64,000 nt of DNA from Methylobacterium sp. Leaf91 (GTDB lineage Bacteria; Pseudomonadota; Alphaproteobacteria; Rhizobiales; Beijerinckiaceae), in the NCBI RefSeq assembly GCF_001422815.1, contig NZ_LMMP01000012.1, positions 194,719-258,718 on the forward strand, given 5' to 3'. Within the stretch, counting starts at the first letter, position 1, and each line of letters starts with the position of its first letter. A program made the translations under genes and the position numbers. Shown in pieces: positions 35,560 to 44,175 of this stretch. Below the pieces are notes generated by a model that saw only the letters and a program-made list of their open reading frames with translations, made no database searches and was not told where the DNA came from.

Positions 35560-35580
35560 CTGTAGGTCAATGACCTACAG
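35560..35580. promoter_or_regulatory. Palindromic operator CTGTAGGTC-N3-GACCTACAG, ABM-gene side
   Basis: Perfect 9-bp arms with centre AAT lie 45 bases upstream of the ABM gene ATG. The core 8 bp arms match the site at 35029-35047 exactly. It links the ABM gene to the two-component system; the binding protein is inferred. Confidence 0.7.
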
Positions 35581-35625
35581 GGCTACCGAACCAGTCATGT
35601 ATTTGGGCGATATGGGATTCGCAGG

Positions 35626-36648
35626 ATGAGTTCGGTGGCGTACAACCAAGATGTTATCGAAAAACCGAATGCAAGTGACGGTCTAGACTTACGGCAGGAT
35701 GCGTCGCGCGCAATCAAAACCGGGACGACGAAGGCCGTCGCGACGAAACTCACTGTGCGGCCCGGCATGGAGGCTCGCTTCGCAACGTGGCAGGCCGAGT
35801 TTACCCGGGCCGTCTCGGCATCCCATGACTTCGTCAGCCTCGAGATCATCCCGGCTTTCGCCGGCTCGGCCGAATGGCAGATCATCCAACGGTTCCGCTC
35901 GCCCGAAGCGCTGACCCGATGGGTCGAGGACGAGGCGCGCGCTACGCTCCTGGCAAGCCTCACAGCCTTGGAAAGCGACGGCAAGGGACCACACGCCGAT
36001 GAGGCGGCGCCGGATTATCACTCCACGACGACTGTCACGGAGGTCATCACGACGGTTGTGAAGCCGGGGCAGGAAGAGGCGTTTCGGCGTTGGGCCGAAC
36101 GTATTCAGCAGGGACAGGCCCGCTTTCCAGGATATATGGGTACCCTCGTCCAGGCGCCCCTGTCGCCGGAAGTCCCGTACTGGACAACGCTGGTTCGCTT
36201 CGAAAGCCCGGCCTTCCTCGATGCCTGGCTGCAATCCCCGGAAAGACAGGCGATCCTGGCCGAAGCGACGCCCCAGGTATCGACCTGGCGGAGCCACAGG
36301 ATGAGCAACCCGTTCGCCGGGTGGTTCGCCAATGAGCAACGTCTCGCGCCGCCACCCGCCTGGAAGCAGACCTGCCTCGTCCTGCTCGTTCTGTTTCCCG
36401 TCGTCATGCTGGAAATCCGCTTCCTCAGCCCCTTGCTGAACGGATTGCCGCTGACCGTTTCCACCTTCATCGGCAATGCCATCAGCGTCTCGCTCGTTTC
36501 ATGGCCGCTAATGGCGGTGGCGATTTTCGGCCTGGGCTGGTGGCTGAAACCGGATACGCACAAGCGCTGGCGCAAGGAGTTGCTGGGCGTGACGATTCTG
36601 GTCGCACTCTACGGGCTCGAAATGTTCTTCTTCTCCCACCTGTTTTAA
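35626..36648 (+). CDS. Membrane protein with two antibiotic-biosynthesis-monooxygenase (ABM) domains
   Basis: This 340-residue protein has two ferredoxin-like ABM domains (about residues 38-115: VATKLTVRPGMEARFATWQA; and 135-225: TTVVKPGQEEAFRRWAERIQ). Three transmembrane helices follow (CLVLLVLFPVVMLEIRFLS, AISVSLVSWPLMAVAIFGLG, LLGVTILVALYGLEMFFFS). The ABM fold suggests cofactor-free oxygenation or small-molecule sensing; the domains are cytoplasmic. A GCAGG ribosome site precedes the ATG. It lies divergent from the two-component operon and carries the same operator palindrome, and is followed by a deaminase gene after 57 bases. Confidence 0.85.
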   Translation: MSSVAYNQDVIEKPNASDGLDLRQDASRAIKTGTTKAVATKLTVRPGMEARFATWQAEFTRAVSASHDFVSLEIIPAFAGSAEWQIIQRFRSPEALTRWVEDEARATLLASLTALESDGKGPHADEAAPDYHSTTTVTEVITTVVKPGQEEAFRRWAERIQQGQARFPGYMGTLVQAPLSPEVPYWTTLVRFESPAFLDAWLQSPERQAILAEATPQVSTWRSHRMSNPFAGWFANEQRLAPPPAWKQTCLVLLVLFPVVMLEIRFLSPLLNGLPLTVSTFIGNAISVSLVSWPLMAVAIFGLGWWLKPDTHKRWRKELLGVTILVALYGLEMFFFSHLF

Positions 36649-36705
36649 TCATTCGTCATCGTTCGTCACAGCATAAGCTGACCACTCAACCGAGGAAGAC
36701 TGGAA

Positions 36706-37188
36706 ATGGCTCACGACCACACTGATTTCATGGCTCGGGCGATCGCGTTGTCCGAAAAGACCTCCCTGGTCGAGAGCGCCGGTGGCGTCTTCGGCTGCGT
36801 CATCGTTCAGGATGGCGAGATCATCGCCGAGGGCGCCAATCGCGTCGTCGCGGAAAACGATCCGACATGGCACGGAGAGATCGAGGCCATTCGCAAGGCC
36901 TGCAAGTCGCAAGGGACGTTCAAGCTTCGCGACGCGACGCTCTATACCAGCGCCGAGCCCTGCCCGATGTGTATGGCGGCCGCGTACTGGGCCGGCATCA
37001 AGCGGGTTTACTACGCCGCTCAGGTGGAAGACGCACTGGAATACGGCGGCTTCGACGACAGCATGATCTATGCCGAGCTCAAGAAGGATGTCTCCGAGCG
37101 TTCCATTCCGACAACGCAGATCATGCGCGCGGAAGCCGTCGAAGTCTGGAAGAAGTATGCCCAGAAGGCGGACAGAGTCCCCTACTGA
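36706..37188 (+). CDS. guaD: Guanine deaminase-like nucleoside deaminase
   Basis: This 160-residue CDA-fold zinc deaminase has zinc ligand His56 and catalytic Glu58 in THWGE-like WHGEIEAIRKAC, and zinc Cys86 and Cys89 in SAEPCPMCM. The C-terminal GFDDSMIYAELKKD, ERSIPTTQI and the terminal aromatic residues resemble Bacillus GuaD, which turns guanine into xanthine with ammonia release. Cytosine or tRNA-adenosine deamination is less likely given this C-terminus. It follows the ABM gene by 57 bases and precedes the FAD oxidase, so purine or heterocycle breakdown is a reasonable context. Confidence 0.82.
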   Translation: MAHDHTDFMARAIALSEKTSLVESAGGVFGCVIVQDGEIIAEGANRVVAENDPTWHGEIEAIRKACKSQGTFKLRDATLYTSAEPCPMCMAAAYWAGIKRVYYAAQVEDALEYGGFDDSMIYAELKKDVSERSIPTTQIMRAEAVEVWKKYAQKADRVPY

Positions 37189-37276
37189 ATCCGACTCTCG
37201 AACGCCGATCAAAGCAAGATCCTCCGCCCGGATTGCTCCCATCCGGGCGGGCTCCTCCTTCATACTGCGTGACGCC

Positions 37277-38662
37277 ATGAATATCGTTGGTCTGAGGGAC
37301 GCCTGCAAAGGTGAGGTCTTCGCTGCGGGCGATGCGCAGTTCATCGAGGCGATCCATGGGAATCTCTGGAACAGGCTGATCCCGGACCGTGCCCCCCAGG
37401 CCGTCGTGAGAGCCGTGGACGAGGACGATGTCGTCGCGGCCGTGCGGTTCGCCCGCGCGAGCGGCCTGAAGGTCGTCGTCCGCGGCGGCGGCCATAACTG
37501 GTGCCAGCCCTCGTTGCGTCACGGCGGCATCCTGATCGATCTCTCGAATTTCACGAAAATCATCTCCATCGATGCCGATAATCTGAAGGCGGTCATCCAG
37601 CCGATCATCAGCAATCGCGACATTCAGAAAGCACTCAATCCCCTTGGGCTGGCCTTCCCCACCGGCCATTGTCCTCAGGTGAAAGCGAGCGGCTATCTGC
37701 TCGGTGGTGGCATGGCCTGGAACCCCACCGTCTGGGGGAGCGGAGCCGAGAGCGTCGAGGCGATCGAACTCGTCACGGCACAGGGCGACTTGATCAAGGC
37801 GAGCGCGACCGAGAACACGGATTTCTTCTGGGCCGCCCGAGGAGCAGGCTCCGGATTCTTCGGGATCGTCACGAAATACTTTCTCAAGCTTCATCGGCTG
37901 CCCGAAGCCATGCATGGCAGCACCTATTACTATCGGCTTGAGGACGCACCGGCGATCGGAACCTGGCTCGGCACGATAGCCCCGAGCCTGTCTCCCGCGG
38001 TCGAACTGAGCCTGTTCGTCGTACAGGCGCCACCGGAGTTGAGAGGACAGGCCGCCGCTCGGGACGGCTGGCTTTGCATGGTCACGGCGACGGCGTTCGA
38101 GCAGACACCGCACGCCGCGGAGGCCGCGCTGCAGGCGCTGGAGCACGCTCCGATCCCTCCGCTTTCGTCGTCGTTCGCGACGCCCGTTACCTTCGAGCAA
38201 CTGTTCGATGCGTCAGGATCCTTCTGGCCGGAAGGTGCCCGCTCTCGCGTGGAGGCGACCTATTCCGATCACTCTCCGGGAGAGTTGGTGCAGGCCATCC
38301 TGCACCTGCTTCCGAGCGCGCCTTCCGCGACATCCGTCTTCTTGTTGACCATCTTCTGCGGCCCCAATGTCCCGGCCGCGCAGAAGGACATGGCCTATTC
38401 CGTCTCCTCCAAGGTTTACGGTGGCCCGTGGACCATGTGGTGGAAGGCCGAAGACGATGACGCCAACACCGAATGGCATCGCCGTATCACGACGACCTTG
38501 CGCCCTTTCAATACCGGATATTATATCGGCGAGACGAACACGGTCGAACAGCCAAGCAATATCCCCCAAGCCTTCACCCCTGAAAAATGGGAGCGGCTTT
38601 GTGCCCTGAGAGATAAGCACGATCCAGATCGCGTCTTCTTTGATTATTACGATGGATTCTGA
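37277..38662 (+). CDS. FAD-linked oxidase with berberine-bridge (BBE) C-terminus
   Basis: This 461-residue flavoenzyme of the PCMH/VAO type has an FAD-binding domain with KVVVRGGGHNWCQPS, the His being the usual 8-alpha FAD attachment site. FPTGHCPQVKASGYLLGGG follows, with Cys as a possible second FAD link. The BBE domain is at the C-terminus (NTVEQPSNIPQAFTPEKWER, then KHDPDRVF). It is bicovalent-flavin-like. The start MNIVGLRDAC was chosen as upstream codons are a shadow of the deaminase gene. The substrate is unknown; sugar or aromatic alcohol oxidation is common in this family. Confidence 0.88.
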   Translation: MNIVGLRDACKGEVFAAGDAQFIEAIHGNLWNRLIPDRAPQAVVRAVDEDDVVAAVRFARASGLKVVVRGGGHNWCQPSLRHGGILIDLSNFTKIISIDADNLKAVIQPIISNRDIQKALNPLGLAFPTGHCPQVKASGYLLGGGMAWNPTVWGSGAESVEAIELVTAQGDLIKASATENTDFFWAARGAGSGFFGIVTKYFLKLHRLPEAMHGSTYYYRLEDAPAIGTWLGTIAPSLSPAVELSLFVVQAPPELRGQAAARDGWLCMVTATAFEQTPHAAEAALQALEHAPIPPLSSSFATPVTFEQLFDASGSFWPEGARSRVEATYSDHSPGELVQAILHLLPSAPSATSVFLLTIFCGPNVPAAQKDMAYSVSSKVYGGPWTMWWKAEDDDANTEWHRRITTTLRPFNTGYYIGETNTVEQPSNIPQAFTPEKWERLCALRDKHDPDRVFFDYYDGF

Positions 38663-38966
38663 TGAAAGTTGAATTTTATTTATGTTTTGATGCTGCTTTA
38701 TGATTAAAAATACGAAAGATTGTCAACGATCTGACGCGGCGTTGCTTCCACCTGTTCACCGACATCACGCATCACCGATTGGAGGTGATGAGTCTGGTCG
38801 AGCGTAGCCCTCCATGTAGGCGAACACGTTGCGTCAGGCCTCGTCCCGGGCCGGCCATCGTCGCGGGTAGACGAGGCCCGACCTTGAGGTCGTGGAAGAA
38901 GCTTTCTGACGTGACGGTCGAGACGTGAGACGTCCGGGCGCTACAGCCATTCTTGTCCGCGCGGCA
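38663..38966. other. Gap between convergent genes
   Basis: This 304-base region between the convergent oxidase and DUF3829 genes is AT-rich at the left end (38663-38720). I see no gene, no clear hairpin-plus-T terminator and no repeat in it. Confidence 0.4.
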
Positions 38967-40259
38967 TCAGCCCGGACGGACGCGATCGTCGTTCTTCTGG
39001 CACGATTCGAAATCCCGCACCGAGCGATTGTAGGTCTCGTTGAAGCGTTGCGCCGGCTGGCTCGGGTCGCCTTTCGCGCGAATGTCACGTGCCACATCCC
39101 GGCCATGCCCGATCAGGCTCGCGACCGTATCTGTGTAGCCCGTGCAGGATGAGTCGGCTTTCGGACTCATGCCGTCGAAGGTCGTGCCAAGCTGCCGGTT
39201 GGCGTTCGATACCTCCCCCAGCGCCGCCAGAAAGGGCGCGACATCTGCCTTCGGTCCCAGTGACTCGAAGCGCCGCACGGCGCGTCGCAAGGTAAGGCTC
39301 GTCGAGAGAAGACGGCGCGCCGGCGCGTCTTCCGGAAGCGTCGCCAGGCGCCGCTCGTCCCGGGCAATCTCACGCTCGAACAGCGCGGAGCCGTAAGTTT
39401 CCATCGCTTTGGCGGCGGCCTCGACACGGGGGACGAGGACCGCGTTCTGCTCCCGTGCGAATTTATAGCCGTCCTCCTTGAATTCTCGCGTGGTCTGATA
39501 GCGGGTGAGTGCCTTCAGCGTGGGGTTGAGCTCGCGCAGCGCCGCGAGCAATCGGGCGGCCTCGGCATCGATCTCGGACACCGCTCCAGGCAAGGCGATG
39601 GCCTTCTCCAACTCGCCGATGACTCCATCGAAATCCACGATGCCGAAATGGTACCACGCATTGGCTCCGAGCTTCGTGCCGAGCTTGAGCACCCGCTCAT
39701 TGTCGCGGCGATAATCGGCGAGTTGCTGCTCGAGAGGGTGGGACCGGACGAGATGGTTCTGAGCCTCCGTATAGGCATTGGCCTTGGCGAGCGCCTGAGC
39801 CTCGGGGGTCGGCGGCGGCGCAGTGCGGGTGGGCGCACCAGTGCTTCTCGGTGGTGACGGTGGGGTTTGCAACAGAGCCTGCGAAGCTGAGGGCGCTGCC
39901 GGAAAATCGCATTTGAAGGCATCGATCAGGCTTTTGCGTACGGCCTCGTGAGCCTGGGCACATTGATAGGCCACGGTCGGCCGAGCCGTCTCGTTACGCA
40001 TGACCGTGTCGCGGAAGCTCTCCCGCATCGTGTTGATGCCCTGTCGAATGCCTGGGCGGGCCGCCTCCGGAACTCCAGGGCTGGCAGCACACCGGGCATA
40101 TGCATCGAGGAACGCGTCGCAGCTCTCCACTCCCACCGGCGTCACCGGCGTGATGGCGAAAGCAGGCGTCGTCAAAATCCCAAGCAGAATGGCCGACACA
40201 GCGGCGGCGGCGCGACGCGGTCCTGTATGATGCATTCGTGCTGAGCCGCGCATTCTCAT
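38967..40259 (-). CDS. Exported DUF3829 (YiiG-like) protein
   Basis: This 430-residue protein has a signal peptide (RRAAAAVSAILLGILTTPAFA) and a Cys-containing N-terminal module (ESCDAFLDAYARCAASPG, then AYQCAQAHEAVRKSLIDAFKC). A Pro-rich linker at about 120-150 and a long helical domain of DUF3829 type (NAWYHFGIVDFDGVIGELEK) follow. Probably periplasmic; function unknown. The start may instead be MHHTGPRR eight codons downstream. Confidence 0.75.
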   Translation of the reverse strand: MRMRGSARMHHTGPRRAAAAVSAILLGILTTPAFAITPVTPVGVESCDAFLDAYARCAASPGVPEAARPGIRQGINTMRESFRDTVMRNETARPTVAYQCAQAHEAVRKSLIDAFKCDFPAAPSASQALLQTPPSPPRSTGAPTRTAPPPTPEAQALAKANAYTEAQNHLVRSHPLEQQLADYRRDNERVLKLGTKLGANAWYHFGIVDFDGVIGELEKAIALPGAVSEIDAEAARLLAALRELNPTLKALTRYQTTREFKEDGYKFAREQNAVLVPRVEAAAKAMETYGSALFEREIARDERRLATLPEDAPARRLLSTSLTLRRAVRRFESLGPKADVAPFLAALGEVSNANRQLGTTFDGMSPKADSSCTGYTDTVASLIGHGRDVARDIRAKGDPSQPAQRFNETYNRSVRDFESCQKNDDRVRPG

Positions 40260-40357
40260 TCCTTGGGTCGAAGAGCCAGTCGGGCCTTTAAGCAGTCAGC
40301 GACCACTTCGTTGCAATACGCTGAGGGTAGCTCTCGCTTTTGCAGCGGTCCGCGAAT

Positions 40358-40750
40358 TCAGGTCTCCGCCCGCGGGATCCCCGGACGGAAAAAAAGACCC
40401 GCTTGCAAGCTGTCGCCGATGCGGTGAGCACGCTCCACGAGGATCGTCGCGATGTCAGGTGGGAACTCCTCGTTCGCCGCTTGTTCGAACAGCGCGAGCC
40501 AGCGGGCGAAATGGGCTGGCGTCAGATCACCGAGCCCCTGATGCTTGCCGAAGGGATTACCCTTGTAACGGCCGGATTTCAGAAGCACCGAGGACCAGAA
40601 ATCCTGAATGACAGCCAAGTGGCGGGGCCAATCGTCATTGGCGATGACACGGGCAAAAACCGGCCCGATGAGGGGATCGCGTTGAACTCTGGCGTAAAAG
40701 GCACCAAGGAACGCGTGCAAGCTCGCTTCCGTAAGGGTGTCTTCCGTCAT
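40358..40750 (-). CDS. Group III truncated hemoglobin
   Basis: This 130-residue 2-over-2 globin has DPLIGPVFARVIANDDWPRH, DFWSSVLLKSGRYKGNPFGK-H with His70 as the likely proximal heme ligand, and the conserved Trp in FARWLALFEQAANEEF. Length and motifs fit TrHb3 (Ctb-like), thought to handle oxygen or nitric oxide at low oxygen. The gene stands alone. It diverges from the TauE-type exporter gene. Confidence 0.9.
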   Translation of the reverse strand: MTEDTLTEASLHAFLGAFYARVQRDPLIGPVFARVIANDDWPRHLAVIQDFWSSVLLKSGRYKGNPFGKHQGLGDLTPAHFARWLALFEQAANEEFPPDIATILVERAHRIGDSLQAGLFFRPGIPRAET

Positions 40751-40855
40751 CTTGCCCTAGCCCATCGCCCTGCGTGAAGTCGCGTGCACAACGCTCCTGT
40801 TTTCCATATTGTGCCGTGACGGCGCCAGGGTCAGGGGCGAGGCAGGCTGGGCCTC

Positions 40856-41632
40856 ATGCCTTTGGATCTCCCGGTCATCATGCCCCTCGCCCTCGAACCG
40901 TTCCCTCTCGCTGTCGCAGCCTTCGCTTTCTTCCTTGCCGGGTTCGTCAAAGGTGTCGTCGGGCTTGGCCTACCGCCTGTGGCCATGGGGTTGCTCAGCT
41001 TGGTCATGGCACCGGCTCAGGCCGCCGCACTCCTGGTCGTGCCGGCCTTCGTGACGAACATCTGGCAGCTTGCGGCCGGTCCGCGCTTCGGGACGCTGGC
41101 GCGGCGCCTCTGGCCGATGCTCACGGCGAGTGTCGTTGGGACCCTGGCGGCAGCTGCGCTCCTACATGGAAATTTCGGAGGCGGGGCCATCGTTGCTTTG
41201 GGCCTTGCCCTGATCGCTTCTGCGATCCTCGGGCTCGCGGCCCCCCGCCTGAGAGTCCCACCGAGGACCGAGCGCTGGCTGGCACCTCTGGCTGGGGCGA
41301 CGACAGGATTGGTGACGGCCGCCACGGGTGTCTCCTCGATTCCCGCCGCACCGTTTCTCGCCGCACTGGGCTTCAATCGGGAGGATCTCATCCAGGCCCT
41401 TGGGCTATCCTTCACGGTGTCCACCGTGGCGCTTGCCGTCGCCCTGGCGGGTAGCGGGATCCTGAACCTCGGCATCGCCAGTGTCTCGGCGCTCGCCCTG
41501 GTCCCTGCCCTCCTCGGCATGAAGCTGGGTGGTTGGGTGCGCGGCCGTGTGAGTGAGCCCGTCTTCCGACGCTGCTTCTATCTCGGGCTGTTGGGGCTCG
41601 GGCTCCACCTCGCGTCCAGGGCACTTGTCTGA
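40856..41632 (+). CDS. TauE/SafE-family sulfite/anion exporter
   Basis: This 258-residue inner-membrane protein has about eight helices in two repeats. The repeats begin FFLAGFVKGVVGLGLPPVAM and AGATTGLVTAATGVSSIPAA, both with the G-x-G-x-G-type bends of the family. It probably exports sulfoacetate, sulfite or another organic anion; nothing here fixes the substrate. A second ATG nine codons in (MPLALEPF) is possible. Confidence 0.88.
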   Translation: MPLDLPVIMPLALEPFPLAVAAFAFFLAGFVKGVVGLGLPPVAMGLLSLVMAPAQAAALLVVPAFVTNIWQLAAGPRFGTLARRLWPMLTASVVGTLAAAALLHGNFGGGAIVALGLALIASAILGLAAPRLRVPPRTERWLAPLAGATTGLVTAATGVSSIPAAPFLAALGFNREDLIQALGLSFTVSTVALAVALAGSGILNLGIASVSALALVPALLGMKLGGWVRGRVSEPVFRRCFYLGLLGLGLHLASRALV

Positions 41633-41685
41633 CATGTGAGCCCGGTGGACCGGTGCGGCATCTACGCGACCACGCCGCCTTCCGG

Positions 41686-42456
41686 TCAGTACTCTCCCTC
41701 ATCGGGAATGCTCAGCACGGTCCCGCAGGCCTTGCAGTGAACCGCATCCGGCTCGTGCCTTTGTAAAGCGCAGGCCGGACAAGGATGCCTTACCTTGTTG
41801 GGACGAAACAGAACTTGAGCGAGGCGCAGAAACAGCGTCACTCCGCATATCATCACCACGACGGACAGTAAGCGACCAGACGTGCCAGGCAAGGTCACGT
41901 CGCCATAGCCGGTGGTGGTGAGTGAGGTGACGGTGAAGTACAAGGCATCGACGTAGTTGGCGATAGCCGGATTGGTGCGGTGCTGAGTGGCGTATACCAA
42001 CCCCGTCATCACGAAGACGAACACCGAAAGGTTGGCGGCGGCGAGGATCACCTCCTCGTTGCGGCGGAAAAACCCGCTATCGGAGCGCAAGCGGTCAAGG
42101 AGTTGATAGGTCCTCAGCAGCCGTAAGGTTCGCAGGATACGCAGAAACCCGGCCCCTTCGCCGACGATGGGGGCGAGGAACGAGACCAGTGCGGCGATGT
42201 CGGCCCAGGTGGTCGGACGGAGTAATTCCCGCCAGCGGTGCCGTTCGATGGAGAATCGGGCGACGAAGTCCGTGAGCACTGCAAGGCCGACGAGGACATC
42301 GAGTCCCTCCACGACCGGCGCCCTTGGCATGAACGACGACACCACAATGAAAAGGATCGTCGCGATATCGAAGACAAGCAGGCCGTAGCGAAATCGGTGT
42401 GCCCTGTCGCTATCGCCCTCGTACAGGTCTCTGAGACGATGCTTGATCGCTTCCAT
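41686..42456 (-). CDS. Voltage-gated K+ channel-like protein with C-terminal zinc ribbon
   Basis: This 256-residue channel subunit has S1-S3 helices (YGLLVFDIATILFIVVSSF and on), a positively charged S4 (RILRTLRLLRTYQLLDRL), a pore with filter TTTGYGD and S6 (LLSVVVMICGVTLFLRLAQV). The C-terminal tail has two CxxC pairs (HPCPAC and HCKACG), a likely zinc ribbon unusual for such short channels. The start MEAIKHRLRDL is chosen on family grounds; the ribosome site is weak and the frame is open 24 codons upstream. Confidence 0.85.
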   Translation of the reverse strand: MEAIKHRLRDLYEGDSDRAHRFRYGLLVFDIATILFIVVSSFMPRAPVVEGLDVLVGLAVLTDFVARFSIERHRWRELLRPTTWADIAALVSFLAPIVGEGAGFLRILRTLRLLRTYQLLDRLRSDSGFFRRNEEVILAAANLSVFVFVMTGLVYATQHRTNPAIANYVDALYFTVTSLTTTGYGDVTLPGTSGRLLSVVVMICGVTLFLRLAQVLFRPNKVRHPCPACALQRHEPDAVHCKACGTVLSIPDEGEY

Positions 42457-42983
42457 AAAGGTTTCTACCCGCCCCAGCCTTCGTCGTCCCGTTCCACTTA
42501 CACATGTGTCTGAAGGAACGTTCCGCAAAACGTCCGGGCTGGCGCTCTGCCATGGCTTGCCCCCCCTGAAACATGGTCCGTCCTCGGACCTGGCCTCGCC
42601 CGAACGGATTGCAAAGTCTGACGTTTTCCCGTTTCAGGTGAGGAGACGTGGTGCTGTCGGACGGACAGGCGATGGAGTTGGCGCCGTTTATTTCGGCCTG
42701 TCGCCCGAAGGCCAAGATGCGGCCCAAAGCGCTTCGGCGCACGATCTCGGGGTCCTGTCCCGGGCAGGCGAACCGCCACGGCGTTCTGTCGCGCGATCCG
42801 CAGGAAGGGTGACGAATTAATCCAGGCCGGCGGCCCCGAGGCCCTAACACACGAAATCGCATTTATCCGCGAACTGGCCCCAACAAGGCCGACCCTCGCG
42901 AGGCCAACATCACCGAGGCATGGACCGGCCTCGCGGGGTGGTTGTCATGAGCGTCCCACCGACAGAGCGATTGACGGCTACGC
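42457..42983. other. Gap upstream of the K+ channel gene
   Basis: Apart from a small GGTCCG/CGGACC hairpin near 42570-42590, this 527-base stretch holds nothing I can support. The several open frames in it have no family features and look like GC-driven noise. Confidence 0.4.
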
Positions 42984-43280
42984 CTACCCCATCAACGCCT
43001 TCTCGAACGAGTGGCCCAAGCCGTTACCGACATCGGTCTCATCGCCAAGCAGGCGACGACCGGATGCGATCACCTGCACGGCTTGGCGGCGAGAACATTC
43101 CTGCCGGGCAACGACTTCAAGGTCTCGCATATATTCGATCACAGGCTCTCGCGCTTTGGGTGCCCGACCAAACACGGATGTCACCCTCGCCTCTACGAGG
43201 CCGGGGATCGCTTCCCAGAATTCCCCGGACCGTTCGAGCATGGCGACTTCTCCCGTCAGGTCAGAAGAAAGTGTGTCCAC
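42984..43280 (-). CDS. Hypothetical protein (possible GTG start)
   Basis: This protein of about 98 residues (VDTLSSDLTGEVAMLERSG, then PVIEYMRDLEVVARQECSRR and LLGDETDVGNGLGHSFEKAL) has a protein-like composition. The frame is open further upstream but crosses a terminator hairpin, so the GTG at 43280 is preferred. Helical, soluble, Cys-containing; no family recognised. Confidence 0.45.
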   Translation of the reverse strand: MDTLSSDLTGEVAMLERSGEFWEAIPGLVEARVTSVFGRAPKAREPVIEYMRDLEVVARQECSRRQAVQVIASGRRLLGDETDVGNGLGHSFEKALMG

Positions 43281-43343
43281 CTTAGGGTCGCCACCTTCAT
43301 TCACACAGGTTGATACCCAGCGGGCCCGTCGGATCTCACACAC

Positions 43344-43364
43344 AAAAACGGCGAGGCTCTCGCC
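43344..43364 (-). terminator. Intrinsic terminator of the small exported protein gene
   Basis: On the minus strand GGCGAG/CTCGCC with a 3-base loop is followed by GTTTTTG. It lies 32 bases after the stop at 43396 and before the hypothetical gene at 43280. Confidence 0.7.
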
Positions 43365-43395
43365 CCGCCGCCAACGACAACCGTTCTCAGCAAGC

Positions 43396-43668
43396 TTAGC
43401 GGTTACCGCCCGAGGTGCGGCCATACTGCCAGACCGGGAAGCTGTTCTGCTCCGCATTGCCTTCCTGAGCGGAAGTGCGACCGCGGCTGTACCCGATCGA
43501 TCCGGTAGTCAGATCGTCATCGGCCGTGACACGGCTCGGGGCGGAAGAGGTCACCTCATAGGCCGGAACTTCGCCACGTGCGAGATAGGTCTTGGCAAGG
43601 GCGGGCGAAGCAACGGCGCTGACGCTCAGGACGACAGCAGCAACAGCAGACGTAATACGAGTGTTCAT
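43396..43668 (-). CDS. Small exported protein
   Basis: This 90-residue protein has a clear signal peptide (MNTRITSAVAAVVLSVSAV, cleavage after SPALA). The mature part is about 65 residues, polar, with VPAYEVTSSAPSRVTADDDL and TTGSIGYSRGRTS and a C-terminal NSFPVWQYGRTSGGNR. Periplasmic; no family known to me. The start was set at the signal peptide; the frame is open 23 codons upstream. Confidence 0.7.
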   Translation of the reverse strand: MNTRITSAVAAVVLSVSAVASPALAKTYLARGEVPAYEVTSSAPSRVTADDDLTTGSIGYSRGRTSAQEGNAEQNSFPVWQYGRTSGGNR

Positions 43669-44175
43669 GGCACAATCCACTTGGGTTTGCGCGGTCTCCG
43701 TCGAATGGCGGTTGGCCGTGACTTGTTCAGTGACCATGATCTAGGCCCGCCTCGCCCGGCACGCCGTGCGGTTCGGCACTCGCTCACACGCCAACCCGCT
43801 CTGGATCTCAAGCATGCCCCATCCTGTCACATGCCGTGCCCCACCGGCGTTGCTGACATGGAAAGGCCCCGCCGATTACCGACAGGGCCCGTCCGATCGA
43901 GTTGCACAACGCGATCGTCCTTAGGAGGTGGTGTGATGCGATGCGCGAAGGGTCGCCAAAATTGACCGTCTAGGGCCGCCGTCAACTCGGCCGGTGGTCG
44001 TGGCGGTTTCGGACCGAGTGCCTTCCCTGGCCCGCTGGGGCGACGGGGCAGCCATCCAGCTCCGCCTGAATGCAGCGAACCCAAACTCCGCTGCGACAAT
44101 TCGTGCAGGAACGTGGAGAGCGGACATGCTCGGTGGCTACTGGTCTGCCGCAAACCCCGGCTTGTGGCGCTCGGT
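43669..44175. other. Gap with a nine-codon ORF behind a perfect Shine-Dalgarno site
   Basis: I see no normal gene in these 507 bases. At 43923-43930 a perfect AGGAGGTG is followed by ATG at 43936 and only nine codons (MRCAKGRQN, stop at 43963-43965) on the plus strand. This could be a leader-peptide or chance site. Long frames across the gap on the minus strand lack family features. Confidence 0.4.

Larger units (their letters stand above)
34973..35625. other. Divergent regulatory gap between response regulator and ABM gene
   Basis: This 653-base region has no supportable gene. It carries a TGTAGGTC-N3-GACCTACA palindrome near each end (listed separately). From about 35404 to 35560 it is markedly AT-rich for this genome. 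Confidence 0.6.
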
